A stretch of DNA of 64,000 bases from Brachypodius melanocephalos (Eukaryota; Chordata; Aves; Passeriformes; Pycnonotidae): assembly GCA_013398615.1 (NCBI GenBank), contig VZSR01003022.1, forward strand, positions 5,643,680 to 5,707,679, given 5' to 3'. This document shows, one piece after another, positions 42,301 through 49,882 of this stretch (the stretch's first letter is position 1; every line of letters begins with the position of its first letter). The notes beneath the pieces were generated by a model. That model had not been told where the DNA came from. It was given only the letters and a program-made list of their open reading frames with translations, and ran no database searches. Both the position numbers and the translations under genes were made by a program.

Positions 42301-45091
42301 CTAATTTGGTATGGCTAAACAAAGCAGATTTTATCCTCTTTTCAAGTACACACAAAACACATGCCAGCTACAAGTGCAGGTCTGAAACAGCACACTGCTG
42401 CTGAAGTAACTCTTATCAGGGTATAAAATAGCAGAAGCACAAATGCTATTTCCTCTCCCACTTCTTTGAGGCAGTAATTGCTGCCTCACAGTCACCAAGT
42501 GGGAAAGTACGAACTGGAAGCAGAACAGCAGAGCAGCTGGTTCCTACATTCCTTCAGCAATATCAAAAAACCTGCCATGTTAAAAGTAACACAAGTGATT
42601 TTGCAGCAACTACAAAGATCAAGACTGTTGCGAAGTAGGCCCAGAACTTCTGTCAAGGTGACTTTAAAAAAATTATTTCAGAAACCCACAGCCAACAACT
42701 TTTAAGATATTTCTTTAGTAACACTTTTTAAGCACAGGAAATAAAGAAGGCAAATTACAAAAATGGGGTAAGGAGAGACTTACCCAAATAGTAAGCTACT
42801 TAATGTTCATTAAGATACTACTGCAAATAAATTTCCTACAACAACAAGCAGAAAGTAAAAGAAGGTGTGTTAATTGCCCAGAGAAGCGGTGGCTGCCTCT
42901 TCCCTGGAAGTGCTCAAGGGTAGGTTGGACAGGGCTTGGAGCAATCTGGTCTGGTGGACAGTGTCTCTGCCCATGGCAGGGGCTGGAGCAACATGAACTT
43001 TAAGGTCCCTTCCAACCCAAACCAATGTGTGATTCGATGAACAGGTGATAACAAATACGGAACTCAGCAGTTCAAAATTCTCCATTTTGCCACCAGATGA
43101 CACAAGCAAACTCCACAACAAAAGAAGTGTGCTAAGCTGGCATCTTTTTGTCCAAGCAAAATAGTGTTAAATTTCTCTTCCCCCCTTTTATTTCAACCAT
43201 GCTGCACTCATAAGGTTATCTCAGCATTGAAAAAAAAAATTCAACAACCATGCCTAACACACATGCCTTTCCTGAACACACCAGACTGTACCTAACACTT
43301 TCACACTTGTACGGCACAAAAATGACGTTTGCGCTTACCATGAAAATACAGTCTTTGGTCTAACTGCACTGTGGAAAGCATCAGCCAGCTGTCTTGCAGC
43401 ATGAGCACTGTTTTTTTAACTGCATAAGGCCTGTCCCCTCAAGTTAATTTATCATGACACACAGAAGTGGAGATGGCAGCGAAGGACAGTACCAGTACAT
43501 GCACATTGGTAAGGGTTCTGTCTTGCTGCTCAAGGCCTGTTTTTTTCAATGCTGCCTGTGCTTCAAGCCTGATGGATTTTCTCATTAATTAGTTCAGAAA
43601 GTATTTATCAATCCCTTCCTATTACTCTCAACAGAAACATATTTTCTAAAAGATCCTTTTACATCTGCTTGTGTGGGAAATAGTGTGGCAACTTGCATCC
43701 CCTGACTGGAGTCCATAAGACATCATAAAACCACCCTGTGTTTTATAAGGAGGATGAATGATCTATCAGTCCAAGAGTTGAGGGCACAGCATTCATACCA
43801 CAGCACTTCATAACTAACTGAGTCCTGGAATAATGTGCACACAACATTCTGCACTCACTTATAACAGAAACAAAAAAGTATTTGTACAGGGCTAATATTT
43901 TTAAATTAAGCTGTCAATACTGTGTTCACTCTCAGTGCAGTTGTTCTGATTTTGGGAAAATTTAGAAGGCAAGTGCAACCAGAGAGATTAGTGCAGAACA
44001 AGGGGTCTGGAAATAGACTTATAAGATGGCTTGTTCTATTACAGATAATGCTGCAAATCCAATTTCCTTGAGGAGTCTGGCAAGACAATGAGCTGCAGGA
44101 AGTTATCCTGCACAACTGATTCCTATTGTATTGCTTTATAATATTACATTAGGTAATGCCTCACAAGCTTATTTATGCTGAAGTGATTCTTGGTACAAAA
44201 ACTGAAATAAAAGCATCTAACATTCCAAATCAGAGACGGTATCACTAGAGTCGACACCACCTGTTGCTGCCTACAGCTTTATACATCAACGCTGAAGGGC
44301 TTCAGCCTAGACACTGTGTATGGCCGTGTTTTTTGCAATGCGTTGTCACTATTTTTGCAAAAATGCACAACCCGCCTCCCTCCACGCGGAGCATCCCGTG
44401 GGGCCGTGACAGCGCAGCCAGCGCACGGTTCCATGTTTGTTACGCTCCCCTATCGCAGCCCTACCGGCAGCACAAGGCTCCGCCGGGGTTACCGGGGATC
44501 CCTCCGGGACGAGTGGCTCAGGGGATCGCAGGCACATGGAGCCGCACGGCCGGGTCCCGCAGTGGCCAAGCCGCACAGACCGGGAGGGACTCCCCGCCCT
44601 CCTCATCCTCCTGTCGAGCCGCGTCGCGATTCCAACTCGTCACTGGCGGCTCCGGCTCCGCGCCCAGACAGGGGCGGCCCCAGTTCCCACTCCCGGCGCC
44701 GCCCGCTCTGCCCTGGGCAGGCTCGGCATGGGAGGTGCGGCCGCCCCCCGGAGCCGCACTGGCCCCGGCCCAGCGCCGCGCTCACCTCCTCGGCCTGTTT
44801 GCGCAGCGCCTTCTCCCGCTCGTACTGAGTGAGCAACTGCTCGTTGTCGTCCCGCAGCAGCTCCAGCTCCACGCTGGTCTCCTGGCTGTGCGCGCACACC
44901 GAGTCCAGGTTCTCCAACACGGCCACCACCAGCGGCATCAGCTCGGCCACCACCTCCTCGTCGTAGCGCCCAATGAGCCGCTCGAACTCGCGGTAGATGG
45001 AGCCCGCCAGCCCCGACACCCGCTCCGACATCATGGCGGGGCCGGGCCCGCCGGGGTCCTCCTGGTACACCACGCCGTCCGCCAGCTCCAT
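226..45091 (-). CDS. SPAG9: SPAG9 / JIP4 scaffold protein, 5' 17 coding exons (3' part off window)
   Basis: JIP4 is a cytoplasmic scaffold that links kinesin-1, dynein/dynactin, ARF6 and RAB proteins to vesicles and binds JNK and p38 MAP kinases. Coding exons, from the start: 44786-45091, 39180-39300, 28205-28275, 19668-19762, 14544-14697, 10268-10478, 9207-9306, 8512-8633, 5417-5474, 4728-4880, 4594-4645, 4077-4207, 2880-2936, 1844-2017, 1032-1161, 671-763, 226-393. They total 2196 nt, or 732 codons, with all junction phases consistent and GT-AG ends. Domains: RH1 about residues 5-100, coiled coil 103-170, MAPK docking D-motif at the start of exon 5 (RKERPISLGIFP), second coiled coil 394-481, RH2 482-545. 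The C-terminal beta-propeller lies beyond position 1. The human protein is about 1320 residues, so roughly 55% is here. JIP3 (MAPK8IP3) is the closest alternative, but the sequence and the NME1 neighbour favour SPAG9. Confidence 0.96.
671..763 (-). CDS. SPAG9: SPAG9 coding exon 16 (residues 646-676)
   Basis: A 93-nt exon encoding VANGGQGENKMKNLPVPVYL then RPLDEKDTSMK. Just upstream on the minus strand is an uninterrupted 25-T tract (771-795) that serves as the polypyrimidine tract, followed by AACCTAG. Confidence 0.95.
771..795. repeat. 25-base poly(A)/poly(T) tract at a SPAG9 acceptor
   Basis: An uninterrupted run of 25 A on the plus strand. On the transcribed strand it is a T25 tract lying 8 bases from exon 16, so it doubles as the polypyrimidine tract. 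Confidence 0.95.
1032..1161 (-). CDS. SPAG9: SPAG9 coding exon 15 (residues 602-645)
   Basis: A 130-nt exon encoding TEASLASRREQKREQYRQVK and on to FGWSLPQKYKQ. It is a charged segment leading to the C-terminal beta-propeller. The donor is GTATGA in phase 0. Confidence 0.95.
1844..2017 (-). CDS. SPAG9: SPAG9 coding exon 14 (residues 544-601)
   Basis: A 174-nt exon starting FFSRLFSSSSNTTKKPEPPV and ending KSKAFEFLSE plus two bases. It is a Ser-rich, Pro-containing linker conserved in JIP4, with many potential phosphorylation sites. The donor is GTAAGA. Confidence 0.95.
2880..2936 (-). CDS. SPAG9: SPAG9 coding exon 13 (residues 525-543)
   Basis: A 57-nt exon encoding RASRENPAMQEKKRSSIWQ, the end of RH2 with a basic segment. 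Phase is 2 on both sides. Confidence 0.95.
4077..4207 (-). CDS. SPAG9: SPAG9 coding exon 12 (residues 482-524, RH2 domain)
   Basis: A 131-nt exon beginning SDVPTAQRKRFTRVEMARVL and continuing MERNQYKERLMELQEAVRW. This is the RH2 (RILP homology 2) helix pair, which in JIP3/JIP4 binds GTP-loaded RAB8, RAB10 and RAB36. It ends in phase 2 at GTGAAA. Confidence 0.96.
4594..4645 (-). CDS. SPAG9: SPAG9 coding exon 11 (residues 464-481)
   Basis: A 52-nt exon encoding KARAEAEEARQKAKEDDD, the end of the second coiled coil and an acidic hinge before RH2. The donor is GTAGGT in phase 0. Confidence 0.94.
4728..4880 (-). CDS. SPAG9: SPAG9 coding exon 10 (residues 413-463)
   Basis: A 153-nt exon, KNALNVVKNDLIAKVDELTC and then a Glu/Lys/Leu-rich helix ending EEELR. 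This is the core of leucine zipper II. Phase is 2 at both ends, so exon 10 could be skipped without a frameshift. Confidence 0.95.
5417..5474 (-). CDS. SPAG9: SPAG9 coding exon 9 (residues 394-412)
   Basis: A 58-nt exon encoding GMGREVENLILENTQLLET. It starts the second coiled coil (leucine zipper II), which in JIP4 binds kinesin light chain, dynactin p150 and ARF6. The acceptor is the relatively purine-rich CCTTTGGAAAG. Confidence 0.93.
5475..8511 (-). other. SPAG9 intron 8
   Basis: About 3 kb of AT-rich intron between exons 8 and 9. I see no recognisable transposon, RNA gene or conserved reading frame. Confidence 0.75.
8512..8633 (-). CDS. SPAG9: SPAG9 coding exon 8 (residues 353-393)
   Basis: This 122-nt exon encodes TPTKGIKNKAFDRNTESLFE then ELSSAGSGLIGDVDEGADLL, a highly conserved JIP3/JIP4 linker. 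It opens after a CCCAG acceptor and ends in phase 1 at GTAAGA. Confidence 0.96.
9207..9306 (-). CDS. SPAG9: SPAG9 coding exon 7 (residues 320-352)
   Basis: This 100-nt exon encodes GGNGNEEKSEVQAIIESTPE then LDMDKDLSGYKAS, ending in phase 2 at GTAAGT. It is an acidic linker well conserved in the family. Confidence 0.95.
9630..10076 (+). repeat. Intronic direct repeat, copy A
   Basis: The block from about CTGGACAAGTCTGTGAC to a CACTCTGCAATTTA segment recurs almost unchanged at 11690-12239, in the same orientation. By eye it has only about a dozen substitutions over some 400 bases. Copy A lacks about 91 bases present in copy B. It may be a local duplication or two insertions of one unidentified repeat. 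Confidence 0.9.
10268..10478 (-). CDS. SPAG9: SPAG9 coding exon 6 (residues 250-319)
   Basis: This 211-nt exon starts DELSDVSQSGSKCTTPAST and ends IEVQVAQETRNVCA plus one base. It is a low-complexity, Ser/Thr/Glu-rich linker with no domain. It follows exon 5 directly in phase 0. From memory, human SPAG9 has a 14-residue cassette exon at this joint, which I could not find here. Because 211 is not a multiple of three, skipping exon 6 would shift the frame. Near-identical direct repeats flank it (9630-10076 and 11690-12239). Confidence 0.93.
10937..11075 (-). mobile_element. CR1 LINE 3' fragment
   Basis: It starts TCACAGAATGGTTTGGG and continues CCAACCCCCTGCTGGGAC and CTAGACCAGGTTGCTCC, the complement of the avian CR1 3' end. 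It is truncated and diverged, and has no coding capacity. Confidence 0.85.
11690..12239 (+). repeat. Intronic direct repeat, copy B
   Basis: This is the second copy of the block at 9630-10076, about 2.06 kb further on, across SPAG9 exon 6. It contains an extra segment at about 12109-12199 that copy A lacks, plus a TGTA duplication near 12001. The outer edges show no obvious target duplications. Confidence 0.9.
14454..14471. repeat. 18-base poly(T) tract
   Basis: A homopolymer on the plus strand (A-run on the SPAG9 strand) about 70 bases past the exon 5 donor. Confidence 0.9.
14544..14697 (-). CDS. SPAG9: SPAG9 coding exon 5 (residues 198-249, JNK/p38 docking motif)
   Basis: It begins RKERPISLGIFPLPAGDALL, the D-type docking motif (basic cluster, then L-x-I/F) by which JIP3/JIP4 bind JNK and p38. 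It ends with LSQPRSHTSLK at a GTGAGC donor, phase 0. Both exon 4 and the alternative first exon join here. An 18-T run lies about 70 bases downstream in the intron. Confidence 0.95.
16440..16880 (-). mobile_element. LTR-like retroelement fragment
   Basis: The text reads like an avian ERV LTR in reverse. On the minus strand there is a TTACAAAAGTGTAAG TATA-like region, preceded by a CCAATATGCAAATGCACC segment and followed by AAGGCCCTTCAGTAAATATC. I recognise the pattern from songbird ERVL-type LTRs but cannot fix the ends or see target duplications. Confidence 0.5.
18835..18995 (-). CDS. SPAG9: SPAG9 alternative first exon (hydrophobic N-terminus, short isoform)
   Basis: The frame starts MNPGCMLLFVFGFVGGAV, continues through about 30 hydrophobic residues (roughly positions 6-38), and ends GVPALTQNLPRIL plus AG before a GTACTC donor. 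It is 53 codons plus two bases, phase 2, identical to exon 4, so it splices to exon 5 as ...RILRKERPISL. From memory, human SPAG9 has a near-identical alternative start, so this looks like a conserved real exon. The product would carry a transmembrane or signal-anchor segment and lack RH1 and the first coiled coil while keeping the MAPK docking motif. An in-frame ATG at 19070 would add 25 residues, but the family start is at 18995. Confidence 0.85.
18996..19430 (-). promoter_or_regulatory. Presumed promoter and 5'UTR of the SPAG9 short isoform
   Basis: Immediately upstream of the alternative first exon the sequence becomes clearly richer in G and C than the surrounding intron, with CAGCAGCAG-like and CTCC-rich stretches. 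I see no clear TATA box. The assignment rests on position and base composition only. Confidence 0.45.
19668..19762 (-). CDS. SPAG9: SPAG9 coding exon 4 (residues 167-197)
   Basis: This 95-nt exon encodes MIHNYMEHLERTKLHQLSGG and ends THSRV plus two bases of an Arg codon (phase 2) before GTAAGC. The alternative exon at 18835-18995 ends in exactly the same phase with the same AG, so the two are interchangeable in front of exon 5. Confidence 0.95.
21302..21689. mobile_element. LTR-like element interrupted by an assembly gap
   Basis: Both sides of the gap resemble the element at 55067-56957. The left side shares GTTGCTAAGAA and a GAGCTTCTGCTYCT-type segment. The right side shares a nearly identical 100-base end starting TTAATTTCAAAATTATAATA. 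The true length is unknown because the gap is a 100-N placeholder. Confidence 0.6.
21482..21581. other. Assembly gap (100 N)
   Basis: Exactly 100 N, the usual convention for a gap of unknown length. Frames drawn through it are meaningless. Confidence 0.98.
28205..28275 (-). CDS. SPAG9: SPAG9 coding exon 3 (residues 143-166)
   Basis: This 71-nt exon encodes ISRLEEREAELKKEYNALHS then RHTE, continuing the coiled coil. It joins exon 2 in phase 1 and closes in phase 0 at a GTAGGT donor. Confidence 0.95.
34642..34671. repeat. Perfect 13-bp inverted repeat with 4-base loop
   Basis: TGTTGTGGGTTGA, loop CCTA, TCAACCCACAACA. The outer bases are TG...CA and the left arm resembles the start of known avian LTRs (TGTTGTGG...). 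It could be two LTR ends brought together or the tip of a small inverted-repeat element. Confidence 0.8.
34706..34805. other. Assembly gap (100 N)
   Basis: Exactly 100 N of unknown true length, lying between the inverted repeat and the tRNA-Gly-like primer site. Confidence 0.98.
34811..34836 (+). mobile_element. tRNA-Gly-type retroviral primer binding site
   Basis: The sequence beginning TGGTGCATTGGCC complements the 3' end of tRNA-Gly(GCC), including the untemplated CCA. It matches across the first 18 bases and, after one mismatch, seven more. Nuclear tRNA genes lack CCA, so this fits a retroviral PBS just after a 5' LTR hidden in the gap. A retroposed tRNA 3' end is the alternative. Confidence 0.6.
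35908..35942. repeat. Tandem duplication, 2 x 17 bp
   Basis: TGCTCTCCTTTAAGCAG occurs twice, one base apart. Confidence 0.95.
37338..37380. repeat. Imperfect tandem duplication, 2 x 20 bp
   Basis: TTTCTCCAATAAATAGATTT is followed three bases later by a copy with one substitution. Confidence 0.9.
39180..39300 (-). CDS. SPAG9: SPAG9 coding exon 2 (residues 103-142)
   Basis: The 121-nt exon lies between a TTTAG acceptor and a GTAAGT donor and ends in phase 1. It encodes KFIEFEDSQEQEKKDLQTRV followed by a Leu/Lys/Glu heptad stretch, the start of the first coiled coil (leucine zipper I) used for dimerisation. Confidence 0.95.
39301..44785 (-). other. SPAG9 intron 1
   Basis: About 5.5 kb. AT-rich with one CR1 fragment (42876-43040), rising in GC near exon 1. 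No other gene or repeat is recognised. Confidence 0.75.
42876..43040 (+). mobile_element. CR1 LINE 3' fragment
   Basis: It reads GCCCAGAGAAGCGGTGGCTG, then GGCTTGGAGCAATCTGGTCT, and ends GTGATTCGATGA, the typical CR1 3' tail. About 165 bp, non-coding, opposite in orientation to SPAG9. Confidence 0.9.
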
Positions 45092-45440
45092 GGCGGCGGC
45101 GGGGAGTTGCGTGGGGCCTGGCGGGGCCCGGCAGGTCCTGCTCGGAGCGGCTCCCTGCGGCGGCGGCGGAGCGTCGGCAGGGCTGGGCAGGGAGCGGCGC
45201 ACGTCTCTGACCTCACCCGCCGCGCCGGGCGGGGCCTGCCGGGACGGCAGAGTGGGGCGGGGCTACGAACATGAAGTCACGCGGGGGGTGTGGTCTGCGT
45301 GGTGATGTAATCGAGAGGCAGGGTCTGTCTGATGTTACGGGGGTGATTCCTCGCGAAGGTGGTGTTGCGGGTCGGGAAAAAGCTTCGGTGGAAGCTGGGT
45401 GGCACAGGGAAGGGCCGGGCTGTCGGAAATACGTCAGGGG
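44370..45440 (-). promoter_or_regulatory. SPAG9 CpG-rich promoter and first exon
   Basis: This is an abrupt GC- and CpG-rich island around the start codon at 45091. GC boxes lie upstream at 45227-45234 and 45254-45263, and a CRE half-site (ACGTCA) at 45431-45436. There is no TATA box at the expected place, as usual for housekeeping promoters. The transcription start is probably within about 150 bases upstream of the ATG. Confidence 0.8.
44786..45091 (-). CDS. SPAG9: SPAG9 coding exon 1 (residues 1-102, RH1 domain)
   Basis: The exon begins MELADGVVYQEDPGG and contains SERVSGLAGSIYREFERLIG, the RH1 region that in JIP3/JIP4 binds dynein light intermediate chain and kinesin. It ends at a GTGAGC donor in phase 0. 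The chosen ATG has a strong Kozak context (GCCGCCATGG) and matches the family start. The frame also stays open upstream to an ATG at 45202, adding 37 Pro/Ala-rich residues, but that looks like GC-rich 5'UTR read-through. Confidence 0.96.
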
Positions 45441-45478
45441 TCACAGAATCACCGAATCGTCAAGATTGGAAGAGACAT
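45441..45478 (-). mobile_element. CR1 3' tip remnant
   Basis: TCACAGAATCACCGAATCGT followed by CAAGATTGGAAGAGAC is the complement of a CR1 3' end, cut short where the next, opposite CR1 begins. Confidence 0.75.
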
Positions 45479-45490
45479 GTAAAAAGGCAA

Positions 45491-45927
45491 CAAGGCTGGG
45501 GAGGGGTCTGGAGCACACTTCCTGTGAGGAGGGGCTTAGGCAATGGTGGGGGGAGCTCAGCTTGGAGAAAAGGAGGCTCAGGAGAGATCTTACCCCTCTC
45601 TATTACTCCTCCTGTCAGGAGGGTGCAGTCTGGTAAGGGTCAGGCTCTACTCCCATGGCACAAGGGACAGGACACGAGGGCATAGGCCTAAGCTGCTCCA
45701 GGGAAGGTTCAGGTTGGACATGAGAAAGAAATTCTCCACAGAACGAGTGAGTGATTGGGCGTTGGAATTGGCTGCCCGGAGAGGTGTCACCGTCCCTGGA
45801 GGTGTTTAAAAAAAGACTGGATGTGGCACTCAGTGCCACAGTCTGGTTGACAAGGTGGGTTTGGATCATAGCTTGGACTGGATGATCTCAAAGGTCTTTT
45901 CCAACCTAGTTCATTCTGTGGTTCTGT
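45491..45927 (+). mobile_element. CR1 LINE 3' fragment
   Basis: The segment carries standard CR1 text: GGAGCTCAGCTTGGAGAAAA, GGAAGGTTCAGGTTGGACAT, CTGGATGATCTCAAAGGTC and an end ATTCTGTGGTTCTGT. Frames of about 90-120 codons here are chance. Confidence 0.93.
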
Positions 45928-46440
45928 CACCCACTCTGACCATACACCTGGCAGTGCCACTGTAACTCCTAAACCACTAAACCACATCACCCGGTGCCAG
46001 GTCCAGTGTGGTGATTCCACCACCCCCCAGACAACCCTTTCCAACCTTACTGGCCACACAAACAGTAAAAATAAATTTTTCTAATATTTAATCTGAATCT
46101 CCCCTATCTCATCTTAAGGCCATTTTCTGTGGTCCTCTCTCTGCAAGCACAGCAGAAGAGCCCCATCCCCAGCTAACTACATGCTCCTGTCAGTAGTTCT
46201 AGAGAGCTGTGAGGTTGGCCCTGAGCATCCTCGAGACTAAACAAACCCAGCTTCATAAGACATGTTTTTTAGTCCCTTTACAAGCCTTGTTCCTCTTCTC
46301 TGAACACCCTCCAGCCCCTCAATGTCCTTTTTAAAATGAGTAGCCCAAAACTGAACACAGCAGTGCCAAGCACAGAGAGACAATCACCTCCCTGGTGCTG
46401 CTGGCTATGCTATTCCTGATACAGCCCAGGTCACCAGATG
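45928..46440 (-). mobile_element. CR1 LINE fragment, inverted relative to its neighbour
   Basis: It reads as the complement of CR1: CCTGGCAGTGCCACTGTAA, AATCTGAATCTCCCCTATC, CAAGCCTTGTTCCTCTTCTC, CACCCTCCAGCCCCTCAATG. It abuts the preceding plus-strand copy 3' end to 3' end. Confidence 0.9.
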
Positions 46441-47020
46441 TTCACCAGAATGAGCATTGAAGCCCTGGTGCTGTTGGTGGAGGCTCTGGGGGCCCCTGAC
46501 AACAGAAGGTTTGGTCCCTTTAGTCTCTTAGTGTGGGACCAGGGTGGGGAGCTCCAGTTGCATTGTGGGGTGGAGGTGTCCCCTAGGCAGCATCCTCTGT
46601 GAATTGCAGATGTGAGGCAATGCAGTCTGACAGCTCCCAGAGTATTTGTTTATCGCACCCACAAAGGCATAAATAGACCCAGTGATTCACTGAGGTATAA
46701 CTGAAGGAGTTAAGATCTTAGCTCCTGGATTTTGTGACTCCGTAACTTTGTGTTGGCTGGTGTCTGGCAGCAAAAAGACCTTTCCTTTCTAATAAAGTCT
46801 CCAGATAATATCAGAAATCCTGTTTTCTTAGCAATAATACAGCTTAGAAGGCAGAGATTGATTTTCCTAGAATTTGGAACAGGGAGTTTCATTCTGGACC
46901 ATGTGTTCTGTCATGGGAACAGTGGGTGCTGTTACAAACATTTATGGTAAGCTTGAAAATACCTACTGAGACTTAAAATTTTCCAAGTTGTTTCACATCT
47001 CTCATTTTATCATGGGGTTA
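46441..47020. other. Intergenic sequence, nothing recognised
   Basis: About 580 bases between CR1 copies with no gene, RNA or repeat that I recognise. Confidence 0.7.
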
Positions 47021-47250
47021 TTTTAGTTGGAAAAACCCTTTAAGACTGTCAAGTCTATCCATTAACCCAGCACTGCCAAGGCCACCATTAAACCATGTCC
47101 CCAAGTGCCACATCTGCAGATTTTTCAGATGCCTCCAGGGATGATAACTCCATCATTATGCTGGGTAGCCTCTGCCAGGTCTTGACAGTGCTTTCAGTGA
47201 AGAAGTTTTTCCTAATATCCTCTCTAAACTTCCTCTGGTGCAACTTCTAT
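47021..47250 (-). mobile_element. CR1 LINE fragment
   Basis: The complement of CR1: AGTTGGAAAAACCCTTTAAG, AACCATGTCCCCAAGTGCCA, ACTCCATCATTATGCTGGGT, TCTAAACTTCCTCTGGTGCA. Truncated at both ends. Confidence 0.9.
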
Positions 47251-47892
47251 AATATAACTCAAACTTGGGGAAATCAGTATTTTTCATTAGGTAATATCAC
47301 ATGTGCAGCTGAGGAACCCAGTGGCCCAGCAGCTGTCCAGGAACAAAGAAATTAAAATGTGCTTTAAAAAAGGCAGAAGCTTTGAGAAAAGGTGACATTT
47401 TAACTGTGGTGATTGCATTCAGCTCCACTGGAGAGCAGCAGAGACTTGCACCTAATTTTCTCTCATTTGGACTGGTTCTAAGGCAGGAACTGTGCTTTAA
47501 ATGCTTTGAGACAACTGCCTTGTCTCTTCATGTATTAAGCCAGTGAGCCCACACAGAAATGACAAAGAAGAAGAGACTCTAGTCCTTGGATTTATTGTGA
47601 GTCCTGTTTAGACATCATCATCCTCCTAATCTAATATTTAACATGGTAGAGCCAGGGCACAGGTGGTTGAAATACAATTTATAAACATGGCAAAAGGAAA
47701 GAAAAGCTGTTTGGCTTTTAATTATTACCAAAAAATTATATCATTCCAGCTAAAAATATTTTTAAAAGACACAATGTGTACTCTCATACATCTCAAGTGA
47801 AATTTTCATTTAAATTATTGGACATTATCTCTATGAAGGGATTAATTTTTTCCTGTTTCTCTTTAGCACTGCCCTAGTTTGAAAGACAGGTG
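47251..47892. other. Intergenic sequence, nothing recognised
   Basis: AT-rich, without gene or repeat signatures that I can name. Confidence 0.7.
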
Positions 47893-48381
47893 TCTGTGGT
47901 GGTTTTATGTTCGCCGAATTTTGTTTACCAGCTGGGAGATAGGGTATGGGAGAAAAAGGCAAAACAGGTCCTAAATGAAGGTGAACATATAGTTTATTAA
48001 CACACACTAAAGGAGGGAAAAAAAGAAAGAAAAAAAGAAAAACAAATGAAACTTCTAAACCAACCCTTTCTTACCATAAACTGTTCACTTTCCCACACAA
48101 CATAGAGAGAAAACCTGTGATTTTCAGTCAGTTGCAACCATTTAAACATAATCTTATGTGGAGTCCGTTGTGCCTTTAGGGGAATTTCCCTGGAAAGGTG
48201 ACCCCTGCTAAGTTTAACAAAGACTTCTCCCCCGTGGTTTCCTTGCAAACATTGCACAATCTGCTCCTTGGGTTTCTCAAATGAGTCACTCCCTCATGGT
48301 ATCCCCTTTCCCTGTTTCCCCATTGGTATGGAGTCTGGAGTCCAGTTTCTGTCTTCCCTATGGTCACTTGCCCCCTGCCCT

Positions 48382-48481
48382 NNNNNNNNNNNNNNNNNNN
48401 NNNNNNNNNNNNNNNNNNNNNNNNNNNNNNNNNNNNNNNNNNNNNNNNNNNNNNNNNNNNNNNNNNNNNNNNNNNNNNNNN
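48382..48481. other. Assembly gap (100 N)
   Basis: Exactly 100 N of unknown true length, inside LTR-like sequence. Confidence 0.98.
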
Positions 48482-48520
48482 GGGAAAAATATAGGAAAAA
48501 GAATAACAGTTCTTCACTAA

Positions 48521-48574
48521 TGTATAGGTATATGTGTATGTGCATGTGTATGTGTACGTGTATGTGTATGTATA
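48521..48574. repeat. TG-rich microsatellite
   Basis: An irregular TGTATG/TGCATG/TACGTG hexamer-like repeat of about 54 bp next to the assembly gap. Confidence 0.9.
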
Positions 48575-49882
48575 ACAAGGCAAATGAACAACAGCAATGG
48601 CAACAACACAAAACAGAACCACAAACCCAGTGACAGCCTTCTCTCAGCTGCAGCACTTTCCGCTTTGGTGCAGTTCTGGTCACAGCCGACAGGGGGCACT
48701 GGTGGCTCCTGGCAGGGCAGGGCAGGTGCGATGATTCCACTGCGGCTGCAGGGGGCGCTGTGGCGTGAGCTCAGCCGCCTCTCTGCACGTGGGTAATGGT
48801 GGGTGGGCTGGCAGGAGAGGTAGAAAAGGGGCTTCCTTTGCAAACCCACAGGTGTAGCCAATGCCAGTGCCCCTCCGATGGAGAAACGGACTGTAGCAGG
48901 AACTTTGGAAGCAGAAAGCTGCAACAGCAGAGGTGAGCAGACCCAAGATGACAAACAAAGTGTAGCAGAGACTCCAGGGCCAGGCTAGTGCCAGAAGTGC
49001 AGGTTAAAATGTAGCAAGAAGCAGCGGCAGAGAACAGTGGGGCTGGGCAGAAAATGGCTTCCTTGGGTAGCTCACCTACAATGGCTGATGTCAGGGCTGG
49101 GCTGCACAGAGGGGGCAGCCCCAGCAGGGGACAGCATGCTCCCGGGCCCAGCATGGCACACAGTGGCTCTAGGCTCCCAAGAAGAAGAGAAGCAAGTTCC
49201 AGTCACAGTGCCAAAGGGAAAGAAAAAAACCGGCAAAAGCCACATGGCAACAGTATCTCTCGTCAGCAGTATCACTCTGCATGGCCACTGAGATGAAGTC
49301 ACCCCACCAGAAAGATGCAACAGTCCCTCATGCGCAACATTTGCAGGAATTCCTGGACTAGCTTGTCACTCTGCTTTTCCATATCTTAGACTTGCATTCT
49401 GATGTTAAAGCTAAAGCCTTCTGATGTTTTGGAACTCTGAGCTGAGTTCCCAAGCCTTTTCATGTAAATAAGAAAATGTTTCCATTCTTTTGCTATGAGA
49501 GAACATTTGAGTGATTGGAATGATCACCAATCCAAGTGATGGGATGACCTGGTTTTGGCCAATACTTGGCCACTTATGTACAGTGTATATAAATGGAGTC
49601 AGAAAATTTGAATAAAGAGAATTCTTGCATGCTGACCCCGGATCTGTCCTGCCTCGTCCTTTCCAAACTCCATGAATGCTGCACCAACAGTGCAACACTG
49701 GCTCTCACCCATCACAATGTACTCAGAGATGGGGAATGGGGAGGGGGCTGGCAGTGACCACCCCAGACACAAAACTAAAACAAAAATTGTCTCCGTGCCT
49801 TTGTTCCAAAATGCCTTGACTGACCCTGGCACTGTGACAAATCAGAAGGTCTCATCTGTAGCTGCTCTACTTCTGGGGTACC

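Larger units (their letters stand above)
47893..49882. mobile_element. Composite of LTR-type retroelement sequence with a gap
   Basis: The left part (from about 47893) reads like a minus-strand LTR: a complementary AATAAAC signal near 47995 and purine-rich runs beyond. The centre holds an N gap and a TG-rich microsatellite. The right part has plus-strand LTR signals, TATATAAA at 49586-49593 and AATAAA at 49611-49616. The boundaries and number of elements cannot be settled by eye. Confidence 0.5.

Noticed and set aside
44264..45274. A 336-codon plus-strand open frame across the SPAG9 first exon
   Set aside because: It is antisense to exon 1 in a CpG island, where stop codons are scarce. The composition is Arg/Ala/Pro/Gly-rich with no family resemblance, and the minus strand clearly encodes JIP4.
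45359..45809. Plus-strand frames of 88-121 codons
   Set aside because: They lie inside CR1 3' sequence, which is non-coding in these fragments.
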